A stretch of 64,000 nucleotides of DNA from Rhizophagus irregularis. Lineage: Eukaryota > Glomeromycota > Glomeromycetes > Glomerales > Glomeraceae. A program made the position numbers and the translations under genes. The stretch is taken from contig NC_089440.1 of assembly GCF_026210795.1 (NCBI RefSeq), positions 3,720,001 to 3,784,000 on the forward strand. The letters are read 5' to 3'. This document shows, piece after piece, positions 13,971 to 25,823 of this stretch. The notes under the pieces were generated by a model. The model was given only the letters and a program-made list of their open reading frames with translations, was not told the DNA's origin and made no database searches. Numbering within the stretch: the first letter of the stretch is position 1; each line of letters starts with the position of its first letter.

Positions 13971-16900
13971 TCAATATGCATCAAATCCGCTTTTGTATTC
14001 AATGACACCATCAATAACCTTCGCGTCAACTTTATATTTGTCTTGTAATATTATGTTACGATTGTCGTTATTAGCTGCACCAAATGTGGTTAATACTAAT
14101 CCGGATTGTTTTACGTTCGTTATTAGTGACGGTACTTTTACCTGATAAAATAATCAACACAAAATTTAATAATGCAATAATTTTATTATAAAAGTCAGAA
14201 AAAAAGAATCGTGTATTTGCAAAAAAAATTAAGCAAATACGTATAAGGTGTACACTTACTAATAATGTCGCGTCGAAAATTACCCCCAAAAGGTTATTGC
14301 TTTTTGCGAATTTAACCGCTTCTTTAATTGAAGTACAGCGTTTGTCTTTTTCAACGTCTTCGTACGTTCCGTTATCCTCACGCCCTTTACGTTTTTTACC
14401 ACGAGTAATTTCTTCGTTTTCGAAGCCACAATAAGAATTAAAAAACACCGCATCTGTGAAGAAAAAATTTTCAAGATGTTAAATATTTGACTCGTATAAA
14501 TAAATTCAAATGGAGTGTTGTTTGCTCACAATTTGGTTGTTTCCAATTCAAAGCGGTGCAAATTGCCGGGTTAAACGATGAAAACATGACTGAACGATTG
14601 TTTGATTTGTGATTTAATATTTCGGAGCCATCATTTGTTGTATGGCTTTGCGCATTATCGTAAACAGTTTGTAGAATAGTATCTACGTAACTGCTAATAT
14701 CGGGTATATCGGAAAAACAAAATCGGGACATTTCGTATGCTGTCGGATATTTTATTTCAAGATTAACACCAATTGATGGAGGTATTGCCTATTAAGATTG
14801 GTTTTTAAATTCTATTAATTTCACGAAAAAAAAATAAAATAATAATTTTTTTTTTTATATTTTCAAACCTTGAGTACTTCTTCTAATGAAAGGTAAGATT
14901 TGTGAATTAACTTTTGTAATTCTGATAAATTAGCAATATTGTTAAAATCGGTATTTTCTTGTTGTTTTCCTAGGGACCTAAATTGTTTGAAAGTAACATC
15001 GGATACGCATAAATCGAATTCTTCTACGGGTAACATCCATTCTGAATATACGACAGCGACCATGTCTCTTGTCACTTGAACTACAATTTGAATATATTTT
15101 CCTGAAAGAGAAGAAGCCGTTATAAAAGACGGAATAATTCCATTTATTTCATTGAGACTTAATGGCTGCTGTTCAGAATTAGGAAGAGTAACAGGATTGG
15201 TAGATTTCCAATAAGTTTCTACTTGACCACCAATTTCAAGCTGAACGCCTTGGAACGGCTTAACAATTGCAAATTCAAATGCTAATTCACCGACGACTTT
15301 TAAATGTGTGTCAAACAAGGGAGATATAATTTTTCCTCCTGTACCACCGGTTACTAAATTATTTCTTCTTTCGTGATCATTTGTAATATCAAATACGTGA
15401 GGTAAGGCTACACCTCTACCAATAACTCTGGAACCGAAAGTAGGGAAAATATCAAATTCCAATGAAAAAGATCTAAGAGTATCTACTTGAAAAGAAAACG
15501 TCTCTCGATCATCACCTAATGGTAAAATTATGCTATGTGGAATTATACCCGTATCCGGCTTTGAAGACATGACGAGCTTCAAAGACGAAATTTCACTGTT
15601 ACCATATAAATGTATAGGAGGTCTTGGCACTTTGGATGAAGGATGTCCAAGAGTAATTTGGATATGGTATTTTTTATCTAAATAACTATGTCCATAAATT
15701 CGAAAAGGTAATATTGGAGGCGGTAATTTTAGAGATGGTATATTATTAATATTGTTATCCAGATCTATATCGTTTTGTTCATCGATTTGCCCATTTTCAA
15801 CTACCATCATTTGTTCATTCATAATCGACTCAGTAGTCTCTACAAATCCACCTGCCAATTGTAATAATTTATCGATACATTTTATGTGGCCTTCCCAGGC
15901 AGCATAATAAATTGGAGAATGTCTTGCATCATCAGTTATATTTACTTTGCATCCTGCCTGTGTTAAAACATTTACACATTCTATGTGGCCTTCACTAGCA
16001 GCATAAAAAATAGGGGTCCAGCCTTTATATTTATCAGGTGTATCCAAAGAAGTACAAGTACAATGATCTGTCAAAACTTTTAATAATTCATGATGACCCT
16101 GACGAGCGGTCAAGTGCAAAGGAGTTATACCTTCTGCATCAGGAATAATTTTTGCTCCTTTATCAAGTAATAATAAAGCAATATCTTTATGACCATATTG
16201 ACATGCTAACGATAAAGGTATGTGATTATGGTCTCCTTCCTCAAGTGGTTCGATTTGAGCCCCATTTTCAAGTAAGATCTCGACACACTTGGTATGTCCA
16301 ATCGTTACGGCATATATTAATGGGTTATAACCATCATGATCACAACTTTTACAATCTGCGCCCTTAGACAATAGATATGTAGCTGCCTCACTATGACCGT
16401 ACATACAAACATAATGTAACGGTTTTCTACCATAAATATCAGTACAGTCTACCCTGACACCACGCTCAACGCAAAGTTTCATAAGAGGTAGTTTCCCCAC
16501 AATAGCAGCTTCATGTAAACACGTTCGTTCACTAATATCATCCATATATTTAAAGTTAATTTTATTTGTATTAATCAAATATTCAATAGATTCGACTGAA
16601 GAACTCTTCTCTGAACATGCTCGCCAAAAGACACGTGAAATGATATCATGGTCCTCTTCGCCTTGGTGTTGCCGGATCCTTTCTAGTATTTCATGCACTG
16701 TTGTAGGAGTACCTATTGTGACAGCTTTGAAAAGTTCTATTTCAATATCATCCATAATATCAGGTTCCTCTAATTCCCCAACCGAATGTTTTCGATCCGG
16801 TGATGACGGTGGAGTAGCGGACAACTTGATGTTTTTATCTTGAAGATCCAACAAATTGTTTTCAACATTGTCCGAAAGATAAGCAATAATGTCTCTGTTA

Positions 16901-17743
16901 AAACATGGTTGGATCTCAACTTGTCGCGTAAGATAAAGTTCCTTGGTATTAGTTCTGGAACGTTTATCCCATTTTTTTAAAATTTTACGAAAACCTGTAG
17001 CATTGATCTCAATAAATTGCTAGAATTTTTATAGTAATAATATATTAGACTTTTACAATAAAAGTTTAGTTAAAAAAAAAAACAAATAACTCAAATTACC
17101 TGCAATTTACTTAAATCTTGTTGGAATTTCTGGAATGCTTCTGTTAATGTTACAAGAGACGCCGAACGAGCTAATCTTCGTTCATTACCAAGCAAAATTT
17201 TTTTCTTATCGTTCAAAGTGCGTAATCTGACCTTGAATTCAGCTTCTTTTTGAAGATAGAAGGTATTCACCTAAGTGAAAAATAATTTAAAAAAGAAAGA
17301 TTTAGTTAAAATTGGATCAAACATTAAAGTAAAATTTTTTTTTTTTGAGAGAGCTCACTTTTTCAAGCTCCCTCTCAAGTTTGAAGAAAAAGGCAGTTTT
17401 TTGTTGTTGTTTAAAAATCTGAAAATCATCAGGTTGTGAGTGATCTCGTAAAGATCCAAATGTAACAGGGGTTGGAGGTAACGATCGTTCGTTATGTTGC
17501 GCATTTTGAAGACTATTGATAATCTTTTTTAAAGCTTTATAATTAATATAATGAGCGGCCCATTCTGTAGTTTGTTGATTAAGGATCTGTTTTCCGAACT
17601 ATTATTTTGATCAGAAAATAAAATCATAAGATAAAACAAAGAAGTTAAATTATAGTTGTAAAGTCCAAAGATAAGTAAGGTAAATAAAAATTATTTCGAC
17701 AACAAATAAGCAAATAAAGGTTCAAAAAGAATTTTACCTTCAT
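13971..17743 (-). CDS. PHO81: PHO81/NUC-2-like SPX-ankyrin-GDPD-like phosphate regulator (1063 aa, 7 exons)
   Basis: The exons 17743-17738, 17598-17359, 17270-17100, 17019-14869, 14788-14530, 14453-14260 and 14141-13971 join to 1064 codons with matching phases. The order is an SPX domain (residues 1-190; KFGKQILNQQTTEWAAHYI and a basic inositol-polyphosphate-binding type helix), about seven ankyrin repeats (~300-530; TCLHEAAIVGKLPLM, GYNPLIYAVTIGHTKCVEI), a C2-like middle part (PPPILPFRIYGHSYLD) and a C-terminal GDPD fold. The GDPD part has no HRG motif, and the usual E-x-D and H-D positions read QIVVQVTRD and VVYSEW, so it looks catalytically dead. That state, and the TYWKSTNP...SSLSGKY section, fit the Pho81/Nuc-2 branch rather than an active GDE1 phosphodiesterase. 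In that family the protein inhibits the Pho85-type CDK when phosphate is low. The first coding exon is only six bases long. Confidence 0.85.
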
Positions 17744-19982
17744 GATAATATAACGCGTAAAGTCACTTGTAAATTCTTGAATAAAAAGATATAAGATACA
17801 AGTGAATGAAAACTATGAAAGGAAGACCGGCAACACAAGCATTAATGGTCTTAGTACTTGGCTGAATAAAAAAATATGGTTAAAGATATCGAACCAAAGG
17901 AACTTTAGTACTAAGGACAAAGTGTAAAAAATTGAAAAACTTCAGGTATTTAAATATTAAATCAAATAAATTTGATCTTTTAACATATATCCAAAAAAAG
18001 ATGAGATATCTTATTTTTTTTTTCTATTTCTGCTAGTAAAAAAATTGTTTGTAATATTTTAAGGCTTCTCCTAAATTTTTATGGAACCGTCATTTATTAA
18101 TGTATAACAAGATCATATATTGTCATAAAAGGAATGATCTGCGCAATATGAATGATTGTCGCACATAAAATTAAATTAATGTAGGATAAAATACAAAAGT
18201 ACAAGCATAGATGCCAATTACTTTATCACGATGTATGTTTGATCACTTTTTGATATTTTAAGTTTAGACATGATAACCAAATAAAGACAAATGTATTAAT
18301 GTAACAATCTTCGAATGTCTGATGACCACACACAAAAAATTGACGTGTAATCTATCATTATTTACGACTTCAGGATAGTGTAAGAATTCCTATTGGACAA
18401 ATTTTTTTTAAAAAAATTCATTTTTGATATGCTTGTTTGTTATCTTGTTTATCATGGTCTAATGCTTAGTTTGGTATATGCGAAAGTACTTAAAATGGAA
18501 ATCTAAACCCGGCTCCAAAAGCAACAATGTGAACTAAAAATAGGTAGGAGAGAATTTTTAATCAAATTCTTTAATTTATTTTTCAAAAATTAAAAATTAA
18601 CCATGTCAAGAATAATTAATGTATTTAGGAAATTAAAATAAAAAAACAAACATTAACTTACTTTTTTTTTTAGGTCATACATTAAAATACAATAAAAAAA
18701 AAAAAAAAAAAAAAAAGATTTACTAATATACGAAATATTAGGAAAATGACACGATATTTAAATGCGTGAATTAATTGGCCAGAAAAAAAAAATGAAAAAA
18801 TGATTACGGTTTATCTTTAAAAGATAAACAAAGATAACGAATGAATAGATAATCAATATAAGACTAAAATCGTAGGTTTCATATGGTATATTATTAGAAT
18901 ATCAACACGTTTTTGATCGTATGGTAAGTAACAATTATTATTAAGTTTTGAATAATAATGAAAATCCTTATGAACAAAAGCATAATATTGTAGAGGTACA
19001 CTAATTAAAACAAACAATTCCGGCATGAACATTTTTCATAATAAACTAGATCCGGGTATTCTCCCTCAATTTAATTTAAGGTTAACAAATTAAATAATTA
19101 AATATTAATAGTAACATATGATGTTAAAGTAAAATAAAAAATTAAGTTTCATGTTTGTTAATTTGTTTTTTTAATTGGGTAAATTTTATAAATATTACTT
19201 AGTGATTAGGTAAATCTCACATATATGAATAAAAACTAAGTTAACAAATAGCCATTGTTATAAATTGTAAATGATATAATTTACGAAAACAATTGGCTAA
19301 TTAAAAATTAATTACCGTATCTGTAATGAATCCCTTTAACATTGATATGCATTTTGGGGGTCAAATTAAAAATATTTTAAATGGTTATCAATTCAGATCT
19401 CGGAGTTAAAATATTATTAATAATATTTTGTTCAGATCAATTAAATTATTGAGTTTAATATCTCAGTTTTAAACAAAATGAAATCTGTGTAATTCTAACA
19501 TAAAGACTGTCAATAGTTTAAAAGTTGATCCATATTTATATTCCATGTTTGTAGCATATTCCCGAATTTATTCGGAAATTTTTTAGATTTTGCCATTCTA
19601 CACTAAAAGAACATTCGTTTCCATTTTTTTTTTTTAAAACAATTTCGTAAACTTTGCAATTTTGTCGCCTGATCACCTAATAGAGACTAGTACTTTTTGG
19701 CCAAAATTAACCGTTCGACTGTTCGAAAATCCAAACACTGAATTTTTTATACTTGTATGTAAAGTATCAAAATATAAAATTATTTTTTATTTTTTTATTA
19801 AAATTTAAAGAAAATTTTTATTCATAACCCCGTTAAATTCACAGGTTGATCACATGACACGTCATTATTTTTATTTATTATATATAATTATATATTACAA
19901 TATATCGAAATTATTAGCAAGCTACAATATAATTATTGAAATTAGTAAGCATAGTAAATATAAGTTATTAGTTACTGTTAAA
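17744..19982. other. AT-rich spacer upstream of the PHO81-like gene
   Basis: About 2.2 kb of AT-rich DNA separates the PHO81-like start from the decayed MULE. It contains poly-A and poly-T tracts (for example around 18662-18716). I find no domain-bearing open frame and no clear inverted repeat. The MULE's terminal inverted repeat, if one survives, was not found here. Confidence 0.55.
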
Positions 19983-22964
19983 TTATTGAGCTACTTTACA
20001 TGTTCTAACATTATGACCCATATCACCACATCGTCTACAACCATAACCTCTTTTACTAGCACCTTTATTACCCGAAACACCATCTATAGTCCTTTGATTT
20101 TCTTTATTTTTACCCTTTTTACTAACTTCAACTGATGATTTCAAACGTTTACTAGATGGTCTACCTTTTCCTATATGCTCAAGTGGTTCTAAAATTTCGT
20201 CAGTTGAATAAATTACATCATCGGAACTAAATAATATTTTATCATCATCATTTACACTAATTATTTCTTTTTTTCTCCCTATTTTCTATCGCCTGTAATC
20301 TCCTTTTAGATTGATTACTCTCTTTTGTCTTTATTAATTCATCTTAGTATTCTGTAAGCATCTTTTTAAAGTGCATTTGATCACCAACTTCTACTGCTAA
20401 ATTAATAGTAGTTTTTGCTAAACTAATCATAGAAGAAAACTCATTCTTCTTTTTTACCTGTTTTTGTAAACCACTTTCTTTTATTTGCTGATAAATGGAA
20501 GGTTGTTCTGTATTAAAATCAATCTTATTAAATGAATCATTATTAGATACCTCTGCTGTATAATCCTCCCCAAGTGTAATAATAAGTGATTGATTAATAT
20601 TATCATTGTCAGATTGTAAATTTTCTTTAAACCACCTTCTAGGAACCATTGATATATGAAATTTAGCATCATTTGTTTCCATCATAAGCTTAAAGTAATG
20701 TCTACATATAATGCCACTATTAATAAGAAGTAAACATGTACATATATGCCATCTATTTGTCATCAGTAAAATATAATGATCCGAAAAACTTGATGTTGAT
20801 AATAAACAGCTTATTTTCCAGATTTGAAAAATTTCATCACCATTAAGTTGTTTGATTATCTCTTGCATATAAATCTTCTTGTCTTCATATCTATCTTCAA
20901 CAAGAATTGGAATTGAGTCAGTTGATTCTATGTTTTCCCCTTGTTGCTCATTAATTTGAATACTATAAAGTCTTGTTACTGCTTATCTAACAACACTTCT
21001 AATTGTTGAACAATTCTTGCTCTATATGATACAGACTCAACCATTTGTTTCTTGAACTCTTCAAATAAATTAGAAGATAACCAATATGAGATTAGTGTGC
21101 TGATATTCTTAAAAATAACAGCAACCATATAAGGTTGATTATAATGTGGTTTGGCATATTTATATGTGATAAATCTATAGAAAAAAATTATTATATAGTT
21201 AATCAATGCAAATTCTAATTATTTTTTGATCCTATTCCTAATCACTAATCTAAACCCTAATCCGATCCTAATACCTGACCCTAATTCTAATCCTAACTCT
21301 AATTCTAACCCTAACCTTAACCCTAACCCTAATTCTAATCCTAATACCTGATTCTAATTATTAATCTTAATTCTAATTCTAACATACCTATCATTTAGAT
21401 TTTCTTTCTCCAATTTTTTCATAAATTATAGATAAATTCATACTTGATTCAATAGCTTTATGCAAAATTCCATTTAATGATTCTATTCTTTGAGTTGATT
21501 GAATATCTCCTGTAAATAAACGTAATGTAAAACAATAAGCCCAAGATTTTTTGCTTTTATATAGTATATTATGCAAATAAGATTCTGTTTGACTGTACTT
21601 TGATACTAAATTTTGCCATCTTTTCTCAAATATTTCAACAGTTATTGAATTTTGTGCTTTATAAAAATCATTAACAAAGTTAAGATAATCCCTTCCAAGT
21701 ACTGCCTTAAGTCTTTTAGGTAGATTTTGTGCTATGTGAAAGATGCAATGAATGTGAAATGTGTTTGGTAGTTCTTGTTTTATTGCCTTTAACATAACAG
21801 GATCTGCATCAGTTATGATAACATGAGGTATAATAGAAGTTTTTTTTAAATATTGAATTAACTATACATAACTACATTCTGTTTCATCTTGCACAAAAGC
21901 TTGTGCTAATAAACGTATTTTGTTATTGCAGTCTACAATAATAAATAAAGTAAGTGGCTACTTATATCAATTGGTTAAAGCTGTGTTATTATGTAAAATC
22001 ACATCATTGTACTTTGAAAATAATAATTGTTGTTTAGAATTCATCCAAAAAATACCAGTTAAACGTAAAGTGATTGGATCTATTCGTGAAATAACAAGCA
22101 TTAATAGATCTTCTTGCTGTTGAGCTAATAAATTCTCTAATAATCTTGCAGAATCATTATATGTATCAGCTTTATCTCTTTTAACCTTTTGTATATAATT
22201 AGAGAGATTCTGAGATAACATGAATTGGTTTTGATATTTTGGTTTAAGCAAGGCTCTTATAGTTGGAAAATCACAAACTTCACATTCAACATAATAATTT
22301 ATATCCTGCTTTATATCATCTGAGAGTGATCTAAATTCTGTTGAAAATAATTCTGTATCAGCTAAAAGTTGATGATTATGATTATTAACAAATTTTGTAA
22401 CTTTTATATAAGAATGAGAGATTGAATGTAATAAGTTTATGATCCAAGGGCATTCAGTTTTCTTACTTCCTTTATTTCGCTTGTTGATACGATTATTTTC
22501 TTTTAGTCCAGAGCCAGAAAATTCACAATCAAAACACCTATGCCGCAAATTACTATTAGAATCTTTTTTACTTCATTTTTTTTTTACAGTAAAGTCACAG
22601 AATCTTCCATATTCTGTACAAAAGTGAATAGCTATATTAAAGTTCAGAAAATAGGTTCCTTCAGTAATTATAGAATACGAGCATAACCTAGAAAAATTGG
22701 GTCTGCAGTTTATATATTCAAAACACCTAATAAAGATACTATAGAATACAAACAACCATATTAATGTAAAGAACTGGTTCAGAAACTCAAATAAAATAGA
22801 TACAAACCTGTTTCAGTTGATAATGTAATATTTTCATTAGCGTTATCATTATCTTGTTCCATATGAATTAAATACTGAGTATAAGAAGTAGAGTTGTCAT
22901 TAGTTTGTTTTATAAGAGATGAATCTTAAGGCATAAAAGTAGAATTTTTGGTAATAAATTCCAT
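19983..22964 (-). pseudogene. Decayed Mutator-like (MULE) transposase with FAR1, SWIM and CCHC motifs
   Basis: Minus-strand remnants run in order through a complete MULE transposase. Exon 1 (22964-22808) is short. Exon 2 (22658-21388) has a FAR1-type DNA-binding region (RHRCFDCEFSG, CPWIIN, NNHNHQL) and the DDE-type core (FIIVDCNNKIRLLAQAF, IITDADPVMLKA, CIFHIAQNLPKRLK). Exon 3 (from 21174) leads to a SWIM finger (CTCLLLINSGIICRH), and a CCHC knuckle (CRRCGDMGHNVRTC) ends at the TAA at 19985-19983. Exons 1-2 hold seven in-frame stops (22928, 22575, 21969, 21960, 21864, 21393, 21390; first base of each on the minus strand) but no frameshift; a one-base deletion lies near 20985. Terminal repeats and target duplication were not found. 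Confidence 0.85.
21228..21384. repeat. Degenerate telomere-like (CCCTAA/TTAGGG) array
   Basis: About 155 bases consist of CCTAA-type units read on the plus strand: variants of CCCTAA, CCTAAT, TCTAAT and CCTAAC, with perfect CCCTAACCTTAACCCTAAC in the centre (21310-21330). Degeneration increases toward both ends. It sits between exon 2 and exon 3 of the decayed MULE, immediately inside a GTATGT-type donor, so it was probably part of an intron. TTAGGG is a common fungal telomere repeat; I infer either old telomeric DNA captured at a break or an expansion. Confidence 0.75.
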
Positions 22965-24134
22965 AAATATGTTTGTGGGATATCAACCAAAGTTTCGTTT
23001 CAGTAAGAGAATTATTTATTTTAATCAGACTATTTGATAAGCTAATTTTATTACGTAATCATATAATAATTACATAAGTTACACAATTACATAAATCCGT
23101 GATGATATAATACCTGTTACATGTATATTTTCCCTTATTTAAATTTATTTAAATAATATATTTTTTAAAAAATTAATGGATCATTCAGATCCATCCGTTT
23201 TCCATCCAGATCCATCTGCCATCTGATTTGAAACTCTAACAGATGATCTGAAAAGTTTCGAATCAGAATATCAGATGAATCTGCTGGATTGATAGATTGA
23301 TCTCATCCAGATTATAACTCTATTTATAAATATTTATAAATCTTTTAACATTTTAATAAAAATAGAATTTTAAGGAAATAAATCAATAACTTTATTCTTC
23401 ATAACAAGTATTATTAAATTACTGGTCAGATTTTTTTTTCAAAAAAATAAAAAGTTGTAAGCATTTGAAATTTGATAATTTTTATATAATTGGCCTAAAT
23501 TTAAACAAAAAAGTTACAGGAATGTATTTTATTTTGCAATTCAGATTGATATTATTTACTGAGTACCATTCTAAGGCTTTCTCTTAATATTTAAATTCTG
23601 CTGTTTTTACACTTTTTTTTCAAAATCATGGGTTTTCATTAGCTATTTACTACTCATCAAGTATAGACTTCCAGCACCATATAAGAAACTTAAAATAATT
23701 ATACAATTTAATATATTTTAAGTTAAAGAATTCAGATATAATTTTTGTTATTAAATAAATTAAGTTATTTACTATAAAAGATAATTTCAAAACTTTAGAT
23801 TTTAGCAAAATATAGCTTTACTATAAACTGCTTTCTCTTTTTCCTAAATTATTCTTTTCTAAATTAAAGTAAATTTAAAAAAAGTTTTTGTGATTATTTT
23901 ATCAACTAGTAGTTCAATTTAAACAATCTTTTTTTAATTATAGTTTTTAACAAATTGAATTACTAGATAAACAAGGCTGTTATTCGTACTCCCCTGTAAT
24001 AAACCATGTGATTGATAATCTAACAAACATATTAAATTTTACTGCGCTATTCATCAAGCTAATTTCATTCAAGCTATTTGATATAAATATCCTTTTAATT
24101 TAATCTAAGCTTCTCAACATTATTTCTTTAAAGA
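22965..24134. other. AT-rich spacer with GATCCATC-rich stretch
   Basis: The region is mostly featureless AT-rich DNA. A stretch at about 23170-23320 is locally richer in GC and repeats the words GATCCATC, CAGATC and ATCAGAT on both strands. It may be the end of an old element, but I cannot define boundaries. Confidence 0.4.
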
Positions 24135-24415
24135 TGCTTCCACCACATCCTGCTGAATATAGAAGTGCTGATAACTTTTCAATTATTTGCAAAATCTCAA
24201 GTCTACGAACTCGTAAGGATCGAGGTGGTACTTACAATAACTCTTTGGGTCTTACTGAAGAAACATGCCAAAGATATAAAAAGCACGAGATTAATTGACT
24301 GTCCTCTTGAATTGTATCATTTATATGCTACTAGACATAATGATCTATGGCACTTAGAAATTCACAATGTAAATCATATAACTTTTCAGAAAACGTATCA
24401 GGATTGAGAAATTTG
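24135..24415 (+). pseudogene. FAR1-type DNA-binding domain fragment of a MULE
   Basis: Two different frames together recover a FAR1-like module: one gives RKDRGGTYNN followed by EETCQRYKKHEIN, and the next gives IDCPLELYHLYATRHNDLWH and LEIHNVNH. This is the usual 'signature - CP - NH(N)H' arrangement of MULE/FAR1 N-termini. At least one frameshift near 24290 and another near 24190 separate the pieces. No transposase core follows. It is a truncated, decayed relic lying upstream of the DHFR 3' end. Confidence 0.6.
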
Positions 24416-24628
24416 TTTACCGAATGGCGCTGTAAAATTTAATAAGTTTAACGTGACGCACCTAAAGCATCAATTCCAAATTCTAATATTTAGAGTCATA
24501 TAAACAAAGCAACGGAAAAAAATATTACGTAAGAATTTTCAGCCTTTATTTTTTATATTTCCCCCATTTTGATTATCTTTTCTATTCCTAGCCTTCACTT
24601 CATGGATAGGCTTTAAAATATATAATTA

Positions 24629-25454
24629 CTACATGTTAAATAATATATTTTCTTCATAAAACTTTCGTTTATATAACAAAAATTCAAATTCAATTCCATT
24701 TTCAGTTTGACGTCCTTTTAGAACTTGTTCACCAACGACTTCTTCTAATTCTTCATGAGAAGCCAAACTAAATATTTGTTCATCTATTTCAGGAAAAAAT
24801 GTATCGCATTCAAAATATTTATATACTCTCGTTAATAAAATATATGTACAATATGGTAAATTAATTGCTTCTTTATATATTTGTGCTCCTCCTATTACAA
24901 ATATTCTTGAAATTTTTGATGAGATTTCAGAGGAAGCATTTGAAAGATTTGATATTGCATCATCTAAAGACGGATAAATAATATGATTTACATCTCTATT
25001 GATCAAAAAATAAGTTAACATTGTGTTTTTACAATATTTAATAATGAATGAACGAACTTACTTTGACTCCTTAAGACTTTTAGATATTACAATATTTAAT
25101 CGATCTTTAAGAGGTTGATATTTTGGTGGAATAGAGTCCCATGTTTTACGTCCCATAATAACTGCATTTTGAATATTACTTTCTTTCAATTCAGGTGTAA
25201 TTGTAGTAAGAGCACTATTTAAAGGTAACACTCGCTTAGTCGTTCTTTCAAAATATTTCATATCAGTTTTAAGAAGTTGTTTCCATGGTAATTCATTGTT
25301 GATACCAATTCCCCAATTTTCTGTGGCAGCTAAAATATTGTTTAAAAGAGCAAAGTTCAATTTTTTTAAGGCAAAGATTTTGAAAAATTTAAGAAAGACA
25401 TAAATTGAATTTACCAGCTATAATTGCAAAATTCGGTGCCCTGAAAAAAGTCAT
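24629..25454 (-). CDS. DFR1: Dihydrofolate reductase (224 aa, 3 exons)
   Basis: The exons 25454-25415, 25329-25062 and 24995-24629 join to 225 codons with correct phases. The enzyme reduces dihydrofolate to tetrahydrofolate with NADPH and supplies the folate pool for thymidylate and purine synthesis. Family motifs in order: [21 protein letters not shown] (substrate loop, with the W-G-I and L-P-W elements), [13 protein letters not shown] (NADPH site), DRLNIVIS, and [12 protein letters not shown] (conserved GG pair). The length is typical for fungal DHFRs, which are longer than bacterial ones. The open frame beginning at 25360 is misleading because it reads intron 1; the real start exon lies upstream and supplies the FAIIA strand. 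Confidence 0.92.
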
Positions 25455-25823
25455 AAATATAAGGTCTGATGTGGATGCAGGGTTCTTTATATATATTCTA
25501 ATTCTTTTAGACGAAGTGTATTGAGTGAGTAATATCTAATATGTGACAGATTAAGCCAATTATATTGTTTGGAGATCATCAGATTGACATAACGAATATT
25601 CACATGATTAAGTGACAACCGAATTAATTATTCGTTATACACAGTCTTCTAAAATGAACCGAGTCATGCACGCGAAGTTTTTTATTATTTAATGTATATA
25701 ATGTAAATAATGTTATGTATTGCGAATTTATATTAAGAGTCTAGTGAGATTCATATGCGTTTTCATTTATAGTATTTAAATAAAGTACTTCATAGAAAAG
25801 TTTGTGGCTGATATTATCCGTTA
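25455..25823. other. Intergenic region between DHFR start and cystathionine beta-lyase 3' end
   Basis: About 370 bases lie between two tandem minus-strand genes. They should hold the DHFR promoter and the terminator of the lyase gene. No gene or repeat is evident. Confidence 0.5.

Noticed and set aside
13971-17743. Calling this gene GDE1 (active glycerophosphocholine phosphodiesterase)
   Set aside because: The catalytic HRG and acidic metal ligands are missing, whereas SPX-ankyrin plus a degenerate GDPD is the Pho81/Nuc-2 state.
23170-23320. Possible terminal inverted repeat of the nearby MULE in the GATCCATC-rich stretch
   Set aside because: No matching complement was found on the other side of the element near 19.8 kb.
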